Assembly (NCBI RefSeq): GCF_900187425.1
Contig: NZ_FYDJ01000003.1
Coordinates: 150,987 to 214,986 of the forward strand
DNA length: 64,000 nt
Source of the DNA: Pseudomonas sp. Irchel s3h14
Lineage (GTDB): Bacteria; Pseudomonadota; Gammaproteobacteria; Pseudomonadales; Pseudomonadaceae
Direction of reading: 5' to 3'
Shown piece by piece: positions 8,890-17,006 of this stretch. A program made the translations under genes and the position numbers. The stretch's first letter is position 1. Every line of letters starts with the position of its first letter. A model generated the notes under the pieces. It did not search any database. It was not told the origin of the DNA and was given only the letters and a program-made list of their open reading frames with translations.

Positions 8890-9786
8890 TTAAGCAGCCT
8901 GATTCAGTTGCGCTTTGAGCAAGTCGCGGAAGGTCTGGATCAGCGGCTCGCGGCTGCGGCCACGACGCACGATCATCGAAAACGGCGCCTGATAGCCGAA
9001 AGTCGCCGGCAGCAGCACGCGCAAATCACCCTTGTCAGCCCACGCCTGGGCGTAATGCTCCGGCAGGTAACCGATGTAGGCGCCGGACAGCACCAGAATC
9101 AGCTGCGCCTCCATACTTTCCACCGTCGCCGCGCTGTGCTTGAAACCGTGGCGTGCCAGCTCCGCCTGGCTCCAGTAGCCGCGGCCAACCATGCGTTGCT
9201 GAGTGATGACTTGCTCGGGAATGCGCCGCTCGGTGAACAGCGGATGACGACTGCTGCAATACAACCAGTGTTGTTCGCGGTACAGCGGCATGTAGACCAG
9301 ACCGCTCATGCGCGTGGAGAACGCGCCGATGGCCAGGTCGAGACGGTTGTCCTGCACGCCGAGTTGCAGCTCGTAAGGGCTCATGACCGACAAATGCAAA
9401 TGCACGGCCGGGTGTTCCTGGCTGTAAGCGCCAATGGCTTCGGCGAAGGGCAAGGCCTTGTCGCTGACGGTGGAGTCGATGACGCCGAGGTTCAAGGTGC
9501 CGCGCAGTTCGCCCTTGAGCGCCGCAGCGTATTGCTCGAAGCCTTCGAGTTCGCCGAGCAGACGCAGGGTTTCCTGGTGGAACAGTTCGCCCTTGCTGGT
9601 CAGGCTGAAACCACCGCGACCGCGATGGCAGAGGACCAGGCCGAGGGCGGCTTCGAGCTGGCTCATGTAAGTGCTGATGGCCGAGGTCGAGAGGTTGAGC
9701 TCTTGCTGGGCGTTGGCAAACCCCTGATGGCGAACCACGCTGACGAAGATGCGCAACAGTTTCAGGTCGGGTAATGCGTTGGCCAT
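8890..9786 (-). CDS. gbuR: LysR-family regulator of the gbu locus (GbuR-like)
   Basis: This 298-residue LysR-type regulator has an N-terminal helix-turn-helix (about residues 8-65, including NAQQELNLSTSAIS) and a periplasmic-binding-protein-like effector domain. ATG 9786 is chosen because GGAG lies 8 bp upstream and it opens exactly at the helix-turn-helix. A much longer frame starting at 10098 would read through a REP element and is rejected. It is divergent from the guanidinobutyrase gene, as gbuR is from gbuA in P. aeruginosa. A 10-bp-arm dyad at 9945-9968 is its likely operator. The ligand is presumably 4-guanidinobutyrate, by inference from context. Confidence 0.82.
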   Translation of the reverse strand: MANALPDLKLLRIFVSVVRHQGFANAQQELNLSTSAISTYMSQLEAALGLVLCHRGRGGFSLTSKGELFHQETLRLLGELEGFEQYAAALKGELRGTLNLGVIDSTVSDKALPFAEAIGAYSQEHPAVHLHLSVMSPYELQLGVQDNRLDLAIGAFSTRMSGLVYMPLYREQHWLYCSSRHPLFTERRIPEQVITQQRMVGRGYWSQAELARHGFKHSAATVESMEAQLILVLSGAYIGYLPEHYAQAWADKGDLRVLLPATFGYQAPFSMIVRRGRSREPLIQTFRDLLKAQLNQAA

Positions 9787-9798
9787 GGTGACTCCATA

Positions 9799-9914
9799 GA
9801 TCGTTCCCACGCTCTGCGTGGGAATGCAGCCCGTGACGCTCTGCGTCACATGCACAAAAGAGCGGGACGCGGAGCGTCCGTGGATGCATTCCCACGCAGA
9901 GCGTGGGAACGATC
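9799..9914. repeat. REP doublet of the GTTCCCACGC family
   Basis: Outer arms begin GATCGTTCCCACGC and end GCGTGGGAACGATC, with inner GTGACGC and GGGACGC hairpins. It lies in the 5' leader of the regulator gene, between its start and the candidate operator, which is unusual because most copies lie between 3' ends. Confidence 0.88.
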
Positions 9915-9944
9915 GTGCGGAGAAGTCTATCGCCGCCGCGACCA

Positions 9945-9968
9945 TTAGTTTAGAAAAATCTGAACTAA
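9945..9968. promoter_or_regulatory. Candidate LysR operator controlling gbu genes
   Basis: TTAGTTTAGA and TCTGAACTAA form a dyad with 9 of 10 matching positions around an AAAA spacer. It lies between the divergent regulator and guanidinobutyrase genes, where a LysR regulator would bind. Binding itself is inferred. Confidence 0.6.
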
Positions 9969-10090
9969 GTATTTGTCCGTAGCGATTCTTCCCGGCCACT
10001 ACATTTCGCAGAATCGGCCCACAGCGGTGCCTGCGTCTCCCCGACCTGCGCAACCGACATAAATAAAACAACGACGATGAGGCCCTACCC

Positions 10091-11041
10091 GTGGACAAGA
10101 TTCTTCACCAACCACTGGGCGGCAATGAAATGCCGCGCTTCGGCGGCATCGCCACCATGATGCGACTTCCCCATGTGCCAACCGCTGCCGGTCTGGATGC
10201 TGCCTTCGTTGGCGTCCCGCTGGACATCGGCACCTCGCTGCGCCCCGGCACCCGTTTCGGGCCTCGCGAAATCCGCGCTGAATCGGTGATGATCCGCCCG
10301 TACAACATGGCTACTGGCGCAGCACCGTTCGACTCGCTGTCGGTTGCCGACATCGGTGACGTGGCGATCAACACGTTCAATCTGCTGGACGCGGTACGGA
10401 TCATCGAAGAGTCCTACCACAAGATCCTCGAACACAATGTGATCCCCCTGACCCTCGGCGGCGACCACACCATCACCCTGCCAATCCTGCGTGCGATTCA
10501 TAAGAAGCACGGCAAGGTCGGCCTGGTGCACATCGACGCTCACGCTGATGTGAACGACCACATGTTCGGCGAGAAAATCGCCCACGGCACCACCTTCCGT
10601 CGCGCTGTCGAAGAAGGCCTTCTGGATCCGGACCGTGTGGTGCAAATTGGCCTGCGCGCTCAGGGCTACACCGCTGACGACTTCAACTGGAGCCGTAATC
10701 AAGGTTTCCGTGTGGTTCAGGCCGAAGAGTGCTGGCACAAATCCCTGGCCCCGCTGATGGCCGAAGTTCGCGAGAAAGTTGGCGGCGGTCCGGTGTACTT
10801 GAGTTTCGACATCGACGGCATCGATCCCGCGTGGGCGCCAGGCACCGGCACCCCGGAAATCGGTGGTCTGACGACCATTCAGGCGATTGAAATCGTTCGC
10901 GGTTGCCAAGGCCTCGACCTGGTCGGCTGCGATCTGGTAGAAGTCTCGCCCGCTTACGACACCACCGGCAACACCTCGCTGCTGGCCGCCAACCTGCTGT
11001 ACGAAATGCTCTGCGTACTGCCTGGCGTAGTCCATCGCTGA
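10091..11041 (+). CDS. gbuA: Guanidinobutyrase
   Basis: The 316-residue ureohydrolase splits 4-guanidinobutyrate into 4-aminobutyrate and urea, a step in arginine and agmatine-derived catabolism. The binuclear manganese site is complete: GGDHT with H126, HIDAHAD with D149, H151 and D153, and SFDID with D240 and D242. The GTG start at 10091 is supported by GAGG 8 bp upstream and by the family N-terminus; an ATG at residue 14 would cut conserved sequence. Agmatinase and guanidinopropionase are close relatives. The set of neighbours (LysR, NTF2-like, NCS1, SSS) points to gbuA. The A-rich stretch 10061-10080 before the ribosome site could be a Hfq/Crc target. Confidence 0.9.
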   Translation: MDKILHQPLGGNEMPRFGGIATMMRLPHVPTAAGLDAAFVGVPLDIGTSLRPGTRFGPREIRAESVMIRPYNMATGAAPFDSLSVADIGDVAINTFNLLDAVRIIEESYHKILEHNVIPLTLGGDHTITLPILRAIHKKHGKVGLVHIDAHADVNDHMFGEKIAHGTTFRRAVEEGLLDPDRVVQIGLRAQGYTADDFNWSRNQGFRVVQAEECWHKSLAPLMAEVREKVGGGPVYLSFDIDGIDPAWAPGTGTPEIGGLTTIQAIEIVRGCQGLDLVGCDLVEVSPAYDTTGNTSLLAANLLYEMLCVLPGVVHR

Positions 11042-11050
11042 GGATTGGTC

Positions 11051-11458
11051 GTGAACGAACGTGATCAGGTACTCCAGGCCGCTGCCGATCTGGTAGCCGC
11101 CTTCGCCCGTAATGATCGCGAAGCCTATTTCGGTGCGTTCAGCACCGACGCCAGCTTCGTGTTCTACACCCTCGAGCAACCCCTGCTGTCGCGCGATGCC
11201 TATCAGGCGTTGTGGGACACCTGGCGCTCGGAGGATGGCTTCGAGGTGCTTTCGTGCACCTCGAGCAACGCCTTCGTCAGCCTGCAGGGTGACGTGGCGA
11301 TTTTCATTCATGACGTGGCCACCGAGCTGCGCATGCAAGGGGAGCAACACTTCAGCCAGGAGCGCGAGACGATTGTGTTTCGCCGACAACAACAAGGCCT
11401 ATGGCTGGCCTGCCACGAACATTTGTCCGCGATGCCGGAAGGGCTGCCAACCCCTTAG
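11051..11458 (+). CDS. NTF2-like (SnoaL-fold) protein of the gbu operon
   Basis: This 135-residue cytoplasmic protein has the pattern of a nuclear-transport-factor-2-like/SnoaL domain: an N-terminal helix (QAAADLVAAFARND), a hydrophobic pocket-forming sheet and a C-terminal strand ending WLACHEHLSAMP. The GTG at 11051 starts 9 bp after the guanidinobutyrase stop, with GAGG across the junction, so the two are cotranscribed. Proteins of this fold act as small enzymes or as subunits that bind small ligands. A role in handling a guanidino compound is inferred from context only. Confidence 0.7.
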   Translation: MNERDQVLQAAADLVAAFARNDREAYFGAFSTDASFVFYTLEQPLLSRDAYQALWDTWRSEDGFEVLSCTSSNAFVSLQGDVAIFIHDVATELRMQGEQHFSQERETIVFRRQQQGLWLACHEHLSAMPEGLPTP

Positions 11459-11512
11459 CCAAACAGGTGACGCTCACACACGATGAGCGCGCCTTTATGA
11501 TCGGAGCTGATC

Positions 11513-13015
11513 ATGAATAACAACAACAAAGACCAAAGCCTTACGCACATTGAAACCTACGGGGTCGAACAGATCCCGGACAGTGAACGCACCGCAGGCC
11601 CGACGGATTTGTTCCGGATGATCTTCGGTGGTTCCAACACTTTTGCCACCGCCGTGCTCGGCAGTTTCCCGGTCCTGTTCGGCCTGTCTTTTCAGGCGGG
11701 CGTCTGGGCGATTGTGCTGGGCGTGCTGCTGGGCTCGCTGATCCTTGCGCCAATGGGTCTGTTCGGCCCGATCAATGGCACCAACAACGCCGTGTCTTCC
11801 GGTGCGCACTTCGGCGTGCACGGACGGATCGTCGGTTCGTTTCTGTCATTGTTGACCGCCATCGCCTTCTTCTCGCTCTCGGTGTGGAGCTCGGGTGATG
11901 CGCTGATCGGTGGCGCCAAACGCCTGATCGGTCTGCCGGAAACCGACCTGACCCTGGGCCTGGCCTACGGTCTGTTCGCGATCCTGGTGCTGACCGTGTG
12001 CATCTACGGTTTCCGCTTCCTGCTGTGGGTCAACAAGATCGCGGTGTGGAGCGCCAGCCTGCTGTTCCTGCTGGGCATCTTCGCCTTCGTCGGTCCGTTC
12101 GATGTGAACTACGCCGGCACCGTCAGCATGGGCCAACTGGGTTTCTGGGCAGCCTTCATCGGCGCGGCGCTGGTAGCCATGAGCAACCCGATTTCCTTCG
12201 GCGCGTTCCTCGGTGACTGGTCGCGTTACATCCCGCGTGAAACCTCCAAGCGCCGCATCATGGCCGCCGTGGTGATCTCGCAAATCGCAACCTTCATCCC
12301 GTTCCTGTTCGGCCTCGCCACCGCCACCATCGTAGCGATCAAGGCACCGGACTACATCGCCGCCAACAACTACGTCGGCGGGTTGCTGGCCGTCTCGCCG
12401 AGCTGGTTCTTCCTGCCGGTGTGCCTGATTGCGGTGATCGGCGGCATGTCCACCGGCACCACCTCGCTCTATGGCACCGGGCTGGACATGTCCAGCGTGT
12501 TCCCTCGTGTGCTGTCGCGGGTCAAGGCCACGCTGCTGATCGGCGTGATGTCGATTGCCTTCATCTTCATCGGACGCTTCGCGGCGAACCTGGTGCAGAG
12601 CGTGTCGACCTTCGCCGTATTGATCATCACCTGCACCACCCCGTGGATGGTGATCATGATCATCGGTCTGCTGGTGCGTCGCGGCTTCTACTGCCCGGAT
12701 GACCTGCAAGTGTTCACCCGCGGCGAGAAAGGTGGTCGTTACTGGTTCACGCATGGCTGGAACTGGCGTGGGCTGGGTGCCTGGATCCCGAGTGCTGCGG
12801 TGGGCTTGTGCTTTGTGAACCTGCCTGGGCAGTTCGTGGGTCCGCTCGGTGAACTGGCCGGCGGCATCGACATCAGCTTGCCGGTCACCCTTGGCCTGGC
12901 ATCGTTGGTGTACCTGGCGCTGTTGAGCCTGTTCCCGGAATCGGCCGCGGTGTTCGGTCCAAACGATCCACGCAGCAAGGGCACGGATTCGCTCGCTAAA
13001 CCGGCGATGGTGTAG
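11513..13015 (+). CDS. NCS1-family (cytosine-permease-like) transporter
   Basis: The 500-residue protein has about 12 membrane helices and NCS1/CodB-like features: the FGPINGTNNAVSSGAHFG segment in the first helices and SNPISFGAFLGDWSRYIP mid-protein. NCS1 carriers import nucleobases and related nitrogen compounds with Na+ or H+. Its place after gbuA and the NTF2-like gene suggests uptake of 4-guanidinobutyrate or a related guanidine, which is inference. The first codons carry an AATAACAACAACAAA run (11516-11530), a good fit to the A-rich motifs by which Hfq/Crc represses catabolic genes. The stop codon lies inside a REP element. Confidence 0.85.
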   Translation: MNNNNKDQSLTHIETYGVEQIPDSERTAGPTDLFRMIFGGSNTFATAVLGSFPVLFGLSFQAGVWAIVLGVLLGSLILAPMGLFGPINGTNNAVSSGAHFGVHGRIVGSFLSLLTAIAFFSLSVWSSGDALIGGAKRLIGLPETDLTLGLAYGLFAILVLTVCIYGFRFLLWVNKIAVWSASLLFLLGIFAFVGPFDVNYAGTVSMGQLGFWAAFIGAALVAMSNPISFGAFLGDWSRYIPRETSKRRIMAAVVISQIATFIPFLFGLATATIVAIKAPDYIAANNYVGGLLAVSPSWFFLPVCLIAVIGGMSTGTTSLYGTGLDMSSVFPRVLSRVKATLLIGVMSIAFIFIGRFAANLVQSVSTFAVLIITCTTPWMVIMIIGLLVRRGFYCPDDLQVFTRGEKGGRYWFTHGWNWRGLGAWIPSAAVGLCFVNLPGQFVGPLGELAGGIDISLPVTLGLASLVYLALLSLFPESAAVFGPNDPRSKGTDSLAKPAMV

Positions 13016-13114
13016 GAGCGAGCGATGCGGCGACCCGACTTGCCCGCGAAGAACGATAACGCGGTCGGCCTGATCGACTGCGGCGCGCCCATCGCGGGCA
13101 AGCCTTGCTCCTAC
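13011..13114. repeat. REP-like inverted repeat overlapping a stop codon
   Basis: TGTAGGAGCGAGC at the left and GCCTTGCTCCTACA at the right form the arms, with GCCCGCGA/TCGCGGGC inside. The left arm supplies the TAG stop of the NCS1 gene. It separates the two transporter genes and may shape the shared transcript's 3' end. Confidence 0.8.
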
Positions 13115-13168
13115 AGAAAAGTTTGATTTTCGCCTCACCATAAAAAAGACAATCGGAGACACGCCATC

Positions 13169-14548
13169 ATGGCTTTGGATTTATTCGTCGTACTCATCTA
13201 CGCCGCCGCGATGCTGATACTCGGCTACTACGGCATGCGCAAGGCCAAGACCAACGAAGACTTTTTGGTCGCCGGTCGTAACCTCGGCCCGAGCCTGTAC
13301 ATGGGCACCATGGCCGCTACCGTTCTGGGCGGCGCATCTACCGTCGGCACCGTGCGCCTGGGCTACGTCCATGGCATCTCCGGTTTCTGGCTCTGCGCGG
13401 CCCTCGGTTGCGGGATCGTGGCGCTGAACCTGTTCCTCGCCAAACCGCTGCTGAAACTGAAAATCTACACCGTTACCCAGGTGCTGGAAAAACGCTACAA
13501 CCCGATGGCCCGCTCCGCGAGCGCGGTGATCATGCTGGCGTATGCGCTGATGATCGGCGTGGTCTCGATCCTGGCCATTGGCACCGTGCTGCAAGTGCTG
13601 TTCGACCTGCCGTTCTGGCTGTCGGTATTGGTCGGCGGTGGCGTGGTGGTGATTTATTCGGCGATCGGCGGCATGTGGTCCCTGACCCTGACCGACATCG
13701 TCCAGTTCGTCATCAAGACCGTGGGCCTGATGTTCATCCTGTTGCCAATCTGCCTGTACCGCGTCGGTGGTTGGGATGAGTTGGTGTTGAAACTGCCGGC
13801 CACCGCCTTCAGCTTCACCGCGATTGGCTGGGACACCATCATCACCTACTTCATGATCTACTTCTTCGGGATCCTGATCGGCCAAGACATCTGGCAGCGT
13901 GTGTTCACCGTCAAGAGCGCCAAAGTGGCTCAGGTCGCCGGTACATTCGCAGGCTTCTACTGCATCCTTTACGGACTGGCCTGCGCCCTGATCGGCATGG
14001 CCGCTCATGTGCTGATCCCGGACCTGGACAACGTCAACAACGCCTTCGCCGCCATCGTCAAACTGTCCCTGCCGGACGGTATCCGTGGCCTGGTGATTGC
14101 GGCTGCCCTGGCGGCCATGATGTCCACCGCCAGCGCCGGCCTGCTCGCCGCCGCCACCACCCTGACCGAAGACCTGCTGCCGAAACTGCGCGGCGGTAAA
14201 CAGTCGACGCTGGGCATCAACCGCCTGTTCACCCTGTTGACCGGCATCGTGGTACTCGGCATCGCTCTGGTCGTGAATGACGTGATCAGCGCCCTGACCC
14301 TGGCGTACAACCTGTTGGTGGGTGGCATGCTGATCCCGCTGATCGGTGCGATCTTCTGGAAACGCGCAACCACCGCCGGCGCTATCGCCAGCATGGGCCT
14401 GGGCTTTGCTACCGCGCTGGTGTTCATGATCAAGGACGGTATGGACGCCAACACCCCGATCTACTACAGCCTCGGCGTAGGTCTGGTGAGTTTCGTGGTG
14501 GTCAGCTTGCTGTCCCCTCGCCCTGCAGTGGTGGCCAGCGCCGCCTAA
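13169..14548 (+). CDS. Sodium:solute symporter (SSS family)
   Basis: The 459-residue protein has about 13 membrane helices and the SSS-family glycine-rich motifs, including GRNLGPSLYMGTMAATVLGG near residues 36-55 and the conserved AALAAMMSTASAGLLAA region near 310-326, where SSS carriers bind Na+. It follows the NCS1 gene after a REP-containing gap. CGGAGA precedes ATG 13169. A symporter of this type stands at the same place in the P. aeruginosa gbu locus (from memory). Substrate is probably a guanidino compound or GABA-like product. An intrinsic terminator ends the operon. Confidence 0.85.
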   Translation: MALDLFVVLIYAAAMLILGYYGMRKAKTNEDFLVAGRNLGPSLYMGTMAATVLGGASTVGTVRLGYVHGISGFWLCAALGCGIVALNLFLAKPLLKLKIYTVTQVLEKRYNPMARSASAVIMLAYALMIGVVSILAIGTVLQVLFDLPFWLSVLVGGGVVVIYSAIGGMWSLTLTDIVQFVIKTVGLMFILLPICLYRVGGWDELVLKLPATAFSFTAIGWDTIITYFMIYFFGILIGQDIWQRVFTVKSAKVAQVAGTFAGFYCILYGLACALIGMAAHVLIPDLDNVNNAFAAIVKLSLPDGIRGLVIAAALAAMMSTASAGLLAAATTLTEDLLPKLRGGKQSTLGINRLFTLLTGIVVLGIALVVNDVISALTLAYNLLVGGMLIPLIGAIFWKRATTAGAIASMGLGFATALVFMIKDGMDANTPIYYSLGVGLVSFVVVSLLSPRPAVVASAA

Positions 14549-14580
14549 GCTGAACATAACGACTTGATGCTTTCTTCGAC

Positions 14581-14614
14581 GGGTGTGGCGTCGGTTGCCA
14601 CACCCGTTTTTTTT
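14581..14614 (+). terminator. Intrinsic terminator of the gbu operon
   Basis: GGGTGTGGC and GCCACACCC form a perfect 9-bp stem with a 7-base loop, followed by G and eight T residues. Confidence 0.92.
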
Positions 14615-14634
14615 CGTCTGGAGAAAAACCTTTG

Positions 14635-15360
14635 ATGAAGATTGTTTCTCGCGATCAATGGTTCGAGGTGAAACAGCTCAGTGACGGCATTCGCCTGATT
14701 CACGAGCCTTACATCCGCCCCTTCTATCGCTGCAACCTCTGGCACATTCAGGGTCGCGACAAGGACTTGCTGCTCGACAGCGGTTCCGGGCTGGTCAGCC
14801 TGCGCGAGCAACTGCCGTGGATCACCGAACGGCCGCTGGTCGCCGTGGCCAGTCATTGCCATTTCGACCACATCGCCGGGCACCACGAATTCCCTGAGCG
14901 GCTGGTGCATCCGGCTGAAGCGGACATCCTCGCCGCACCCGACGGCGACAACGATTTGAGCAAAGCCTTTGTCGGCGACGACATGTTCGAGGCTCACCCC
15001 GACTGCCCGTTGTGCTACGCCGAATACCGGGTCAAAGCTGCGCCAGCCACCGGCCTGATCGAAGAAGGCGACGTGCTGGATCTGGGCAACCGCACGCTGC
15101 AAGTGCTGCACACACCGGGGCATTCACCGGGCGGCATCAGCCTTTACGAAGCGGCGACCGAGACCCTGTTCAGCGGCGACATCATCTACGACGGGCCACT
15201 GATCGAAGACGCCTATCACTCCAACCTCGACGACTACGCCCGCAGCCTGCAGCGTTTGCGCGAGTTGCCGATCCGCACGGTGCACGGCGGGCATTTCGGG
15301 AGTTTTTCCGGAGAGCATTTGCGCACGATGATTGACGAGTGGCAGCGCTCGCACGCCTGA
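14635..15360 (+). CDS. Metallo-beta-lactamase-fold hydrolase
   Basis: The 241-residue protein carries the full zinc-binding set of the fold: SHCHFDH (H74, H76, D78, H79), HTPGHS (H163), FSGD (D182) and GGHFG (H220). Members include glyoxalase II-like thioester hydrolases and lactonases; the sequence alone does not fix the substrate. ATG 14635 is preferred; an adjacent TTG at 14632 sits closer to GGAG (14620-14623). It begins just after the gbu terminator, so it has its own transcription start or depends on read-through. Confidence 0.83.
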   Translation: MKIVSRDQWFEVKQLSDGIRLIHEPYIRPFYRCNLWHIQGRDKDLLLDSGSGLVSLREQLPWITERPLVAVASHCHFDHIAGHHEFPERLVHPAEADILAAPDGDNDLSKAFVGDDMFEAHPDCPLCYAEYRVKAAPATGLIEEGDVLDLGNRTLQVLHTPGHSPGGISLYEAATETLFSGDIIYDGPLIEDAYHSNLDDYARSLQRLRELPIRTVHGGHFGSFSGEHLRTMIDEWQRSHA

Positions 15361-15531
15361 AGCCTGCTGGAGATTCAGGATGACTTCGACGACAACGCGA
15401 GCCTGGCGCAATTGGGATTGGATAAAGAAGATATCGAAGAGCTGATCTTCCATCTGGAAGATCAGATGCTCAAGACCGCCAGGACAGCGAATGACTTGAG
15501 TCGGTTTTTAATGGAGATCGGGCGGCATTGA
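15361..15531 (+). other. Open coding-like stretch in frame after the hydrolase stop
   Basis: Directly after the hydrolase TGA the same frame stays open for about 56 codons and ends at TGA 15529. The translation is acidic and protein-like, with LGLDKEDIEELIFHLEDQ and a final RFLMEIGRH. There is no ATG or GTG near its beginning; CTG 15364 is the only early option. It may be the end of a decayed gene fused by deletion to the hydrolase, or a non-ATG small ORF. I do not recognise the family. Confidence 0.4.
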
Positions 15532-15560
15532 GTTTGCCACCCCTTGAGCTCGCGCGCCCC

Positions 15561-15723
15561 TGTAGCAGCTGCCGAGCACCGCGAGGCTGCGTTCGACTGC
15601 GAAGCCGTCGTGAAGTCAGACGATGCGGTGTGTCAGGAAAATCCTGCACGCAGGGTTTACGCCTGCTCCGTCCGAACGCGGCCCGAGCCGAACGCAGCCT
15701 CGCGGTGCTCGGCAGCTGCTACA
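15561..15723. repeat. Long imperfect inverted repeat (TGTAGCAGCT family)
   Basis: Arms of roughly 35 bp, starting TGTAGCAGCTGCCGAGCACC and ending in the near reverse complement CTCGGCAGCTGCTACA, enclose about 90 bp. The family recurs at 19161-19321. It lies just downstream of the small gene at 15742 on the minus strand, where it could form a stable 3' hairpin. Confidence 0.82.
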
Positions 15724-15741
15724 GCAACGGCTGCGTTACGC

Positions 15742-15870
15742 TTACCGGCGGCGCTGCTGGCGTCGGCGTTGTTCGTCGTCAGTGCGAATAGGCACAGGTT
15801 GCAGAGGCGGTTCGATCAAACCGAGTGCAACACCCAGGTCGTGCAGCCAGTTTTGGATTTTCTCTTTCAT
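15742..15870 (-). CDS. Small conserved protein resembling PA1414 (SicX sRNA locus)
   Basis: A 42-residue protein starts at ATG 15870 behind a strong AAGGGGG site. It has an amphipathic N-terminal helix (MKEKIQNWLHDLGVALGL), a proline-containing middle (IEPPLQPVPI) and an Arg/Gln-rich tail. From memory this matches P. aeruginosa PA1414, a small ORF whose transcript yields the oxygen-responsive regulatory RNA SicX. The neighbours, a LysR gene upstream and the gbu locus downstream, also match that chromosomal region. The leader contains an AGTGGC/GCCACT hairpin (15894-15917). No canonical TTGAT-N4-ATCAA Anr box was found; only a TTGATCAA palindrome at 15985-15992. The RNA could be the functional product here. 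Confidence 0.72.
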   Translation of the reverse strand: MKEKIQNWLHDLGVALGLIEPPLQPVPIRTDDEQRRRQQRRR

Positions 15871-16009
15871 GGTGCCCCCTTCAGGGTAGTGCCGAGTGGC
15901 GAAAATTCTGTAGCCACTTCGCACTGATAATAGTCCGAAGTCCTACGCAATGCTCGCCCAAAGTCGCAATGATCTGTTACTGAATTGATCAAAATACCTG
16001 ACCGATAGT

Positions 16010-16903
16010 TCAAGCCATCGCCCGAGCCTGACTCGGCGCCGACGGATAGACCAATTGTTGCTGCTCAAGCCACGCGTTCAAGTTCGCCCCAACCATGCCT
16101 TTGCGCCACATCAGCCACGTGGTGGCACTGGCAAACGGCTCCGCCAACGGATGCACCGCCACGCTTTCGCGGCCCGGCAGGCTGGCGAGCATCGACTCCG
16201 ACATCAGCGCCACGCCTGAGCCGGCGATAACGCAAGCGAGCATCCCCGGATAAGACTCGATTTCCATCGCCCGGCCCATGGCCGCGTGGTAATGGGAGAA
16301 CCAGGCTTCCAGGCGCATGCGGTAGGAACAACCCTGCCGAAACGTGAACACCGAGCGCCCTTCCACATCCAGCGCGCTGAGGATCGGCGGGTGATCAACC
16401 TCGCTGATCAACACCAGCCGTTCGTCGCACAACGGCACGCCGTCGAGCCCGGCCAGTTCCAGCGGACCGTCCACCAGCGCCGCATCGAGACGCCCGGTGA
16501 GCAAACCTTCAAGCAGCTCGCCGCTCGGCCCGGACTGCACTTGCAGGTTCACCGCCGGGTAAGTGCGGTGATAACGCGCCAACAACCCCGGCAGATGAAT
16601 CGCCGCCGTGCTGTACATGGTGCCGAGTACGAAGTCCCCGGCCGGTTGCCCGCCCTGCACCGCCGCTTGAGCTTCGTCGCGCAGATTGAACAGCTTGGCG
16701 GTGTAGTCCAGCAGGACTTTTCCCGCAGGCGACAACTGCAAACGCTGACGTTCACGCACGAACAGTTCTACGCCGAGTTGTTCTTCCAGCTGTTTAAGCC
16801 GGGTCGACAGGTTCGATGGCACCCGGTGCAGGCGTTCGGCAGCACGGGTGATGGAACCCTCCTCCGCTACCGCCTGGAAAATCCGCAATTGGCTGAACTC
16901 CAC
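16010..16903 (-). CDS. LysR-family transcriptional regulator
   Basis: The 297-residue regulator has an N-terminal winged helix-turn-helix (about residues 1-60; ITRAAERLHRVPSNLSTRL) and an effector-binding domain. GTG 16903 is chosen because GGAG lies 6 bp upstream and MEFSQLRIFQ is a typical LysR N-terminus; a TTG at 16915 is the alternative. It is divergent from an MFS transporter gene with about 100 bp between, so it probably controls that gene and itself. The inducer is unknown. Confidence 0.85.
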   Translation of the reverse strand: MEFSQLRIFQAVAEEGSITRAAERLHRVPSNLSTRLKQLEEQLGVELFVRERQRLQLSPAGKVLLDYTAKLFNLRDEAQAAVQGGQPAGDFVLGTMYSTAAIHLPGLLARYHRTYPAVNLQVQSGPSGELLEGLLTGRLDAALVDGPLELAGLDGVPLCDERLVLISEVDHPPILSALDVEGRSVFTFRQGCSYRMRLEAWFSHYHAAMGRAMEIESYPGMLACVIAGSGVALMSESMLASLPGRESVAVHPLAEPFASATTWLMWRKGMVGANLNAWLEQQQLVYPSAPSQARAMA

Positions 16904-17006
16904 GCCATTCTCCAAACCAGAACAAGTTACTCACTATTATTCATTTTAAAAGAAAGTCAATCAGTCCTAGCCTGACGGTCATTGATCCTCTGCTGGAATT
17001 CAGACT

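Noticed and set aside
8890-10098. 402-residue version of the gbu regulator
   Set aside because: The extra N-terminus translates a REP element; the helix-turn-helix begins at 9786.
15985-15992. TTGATCAA palindrome as an Anr box
   Set aside because: The Anr/FNR consensus needs TTGAT-N4-ATCAA; the second half-site is missing at that spacing.
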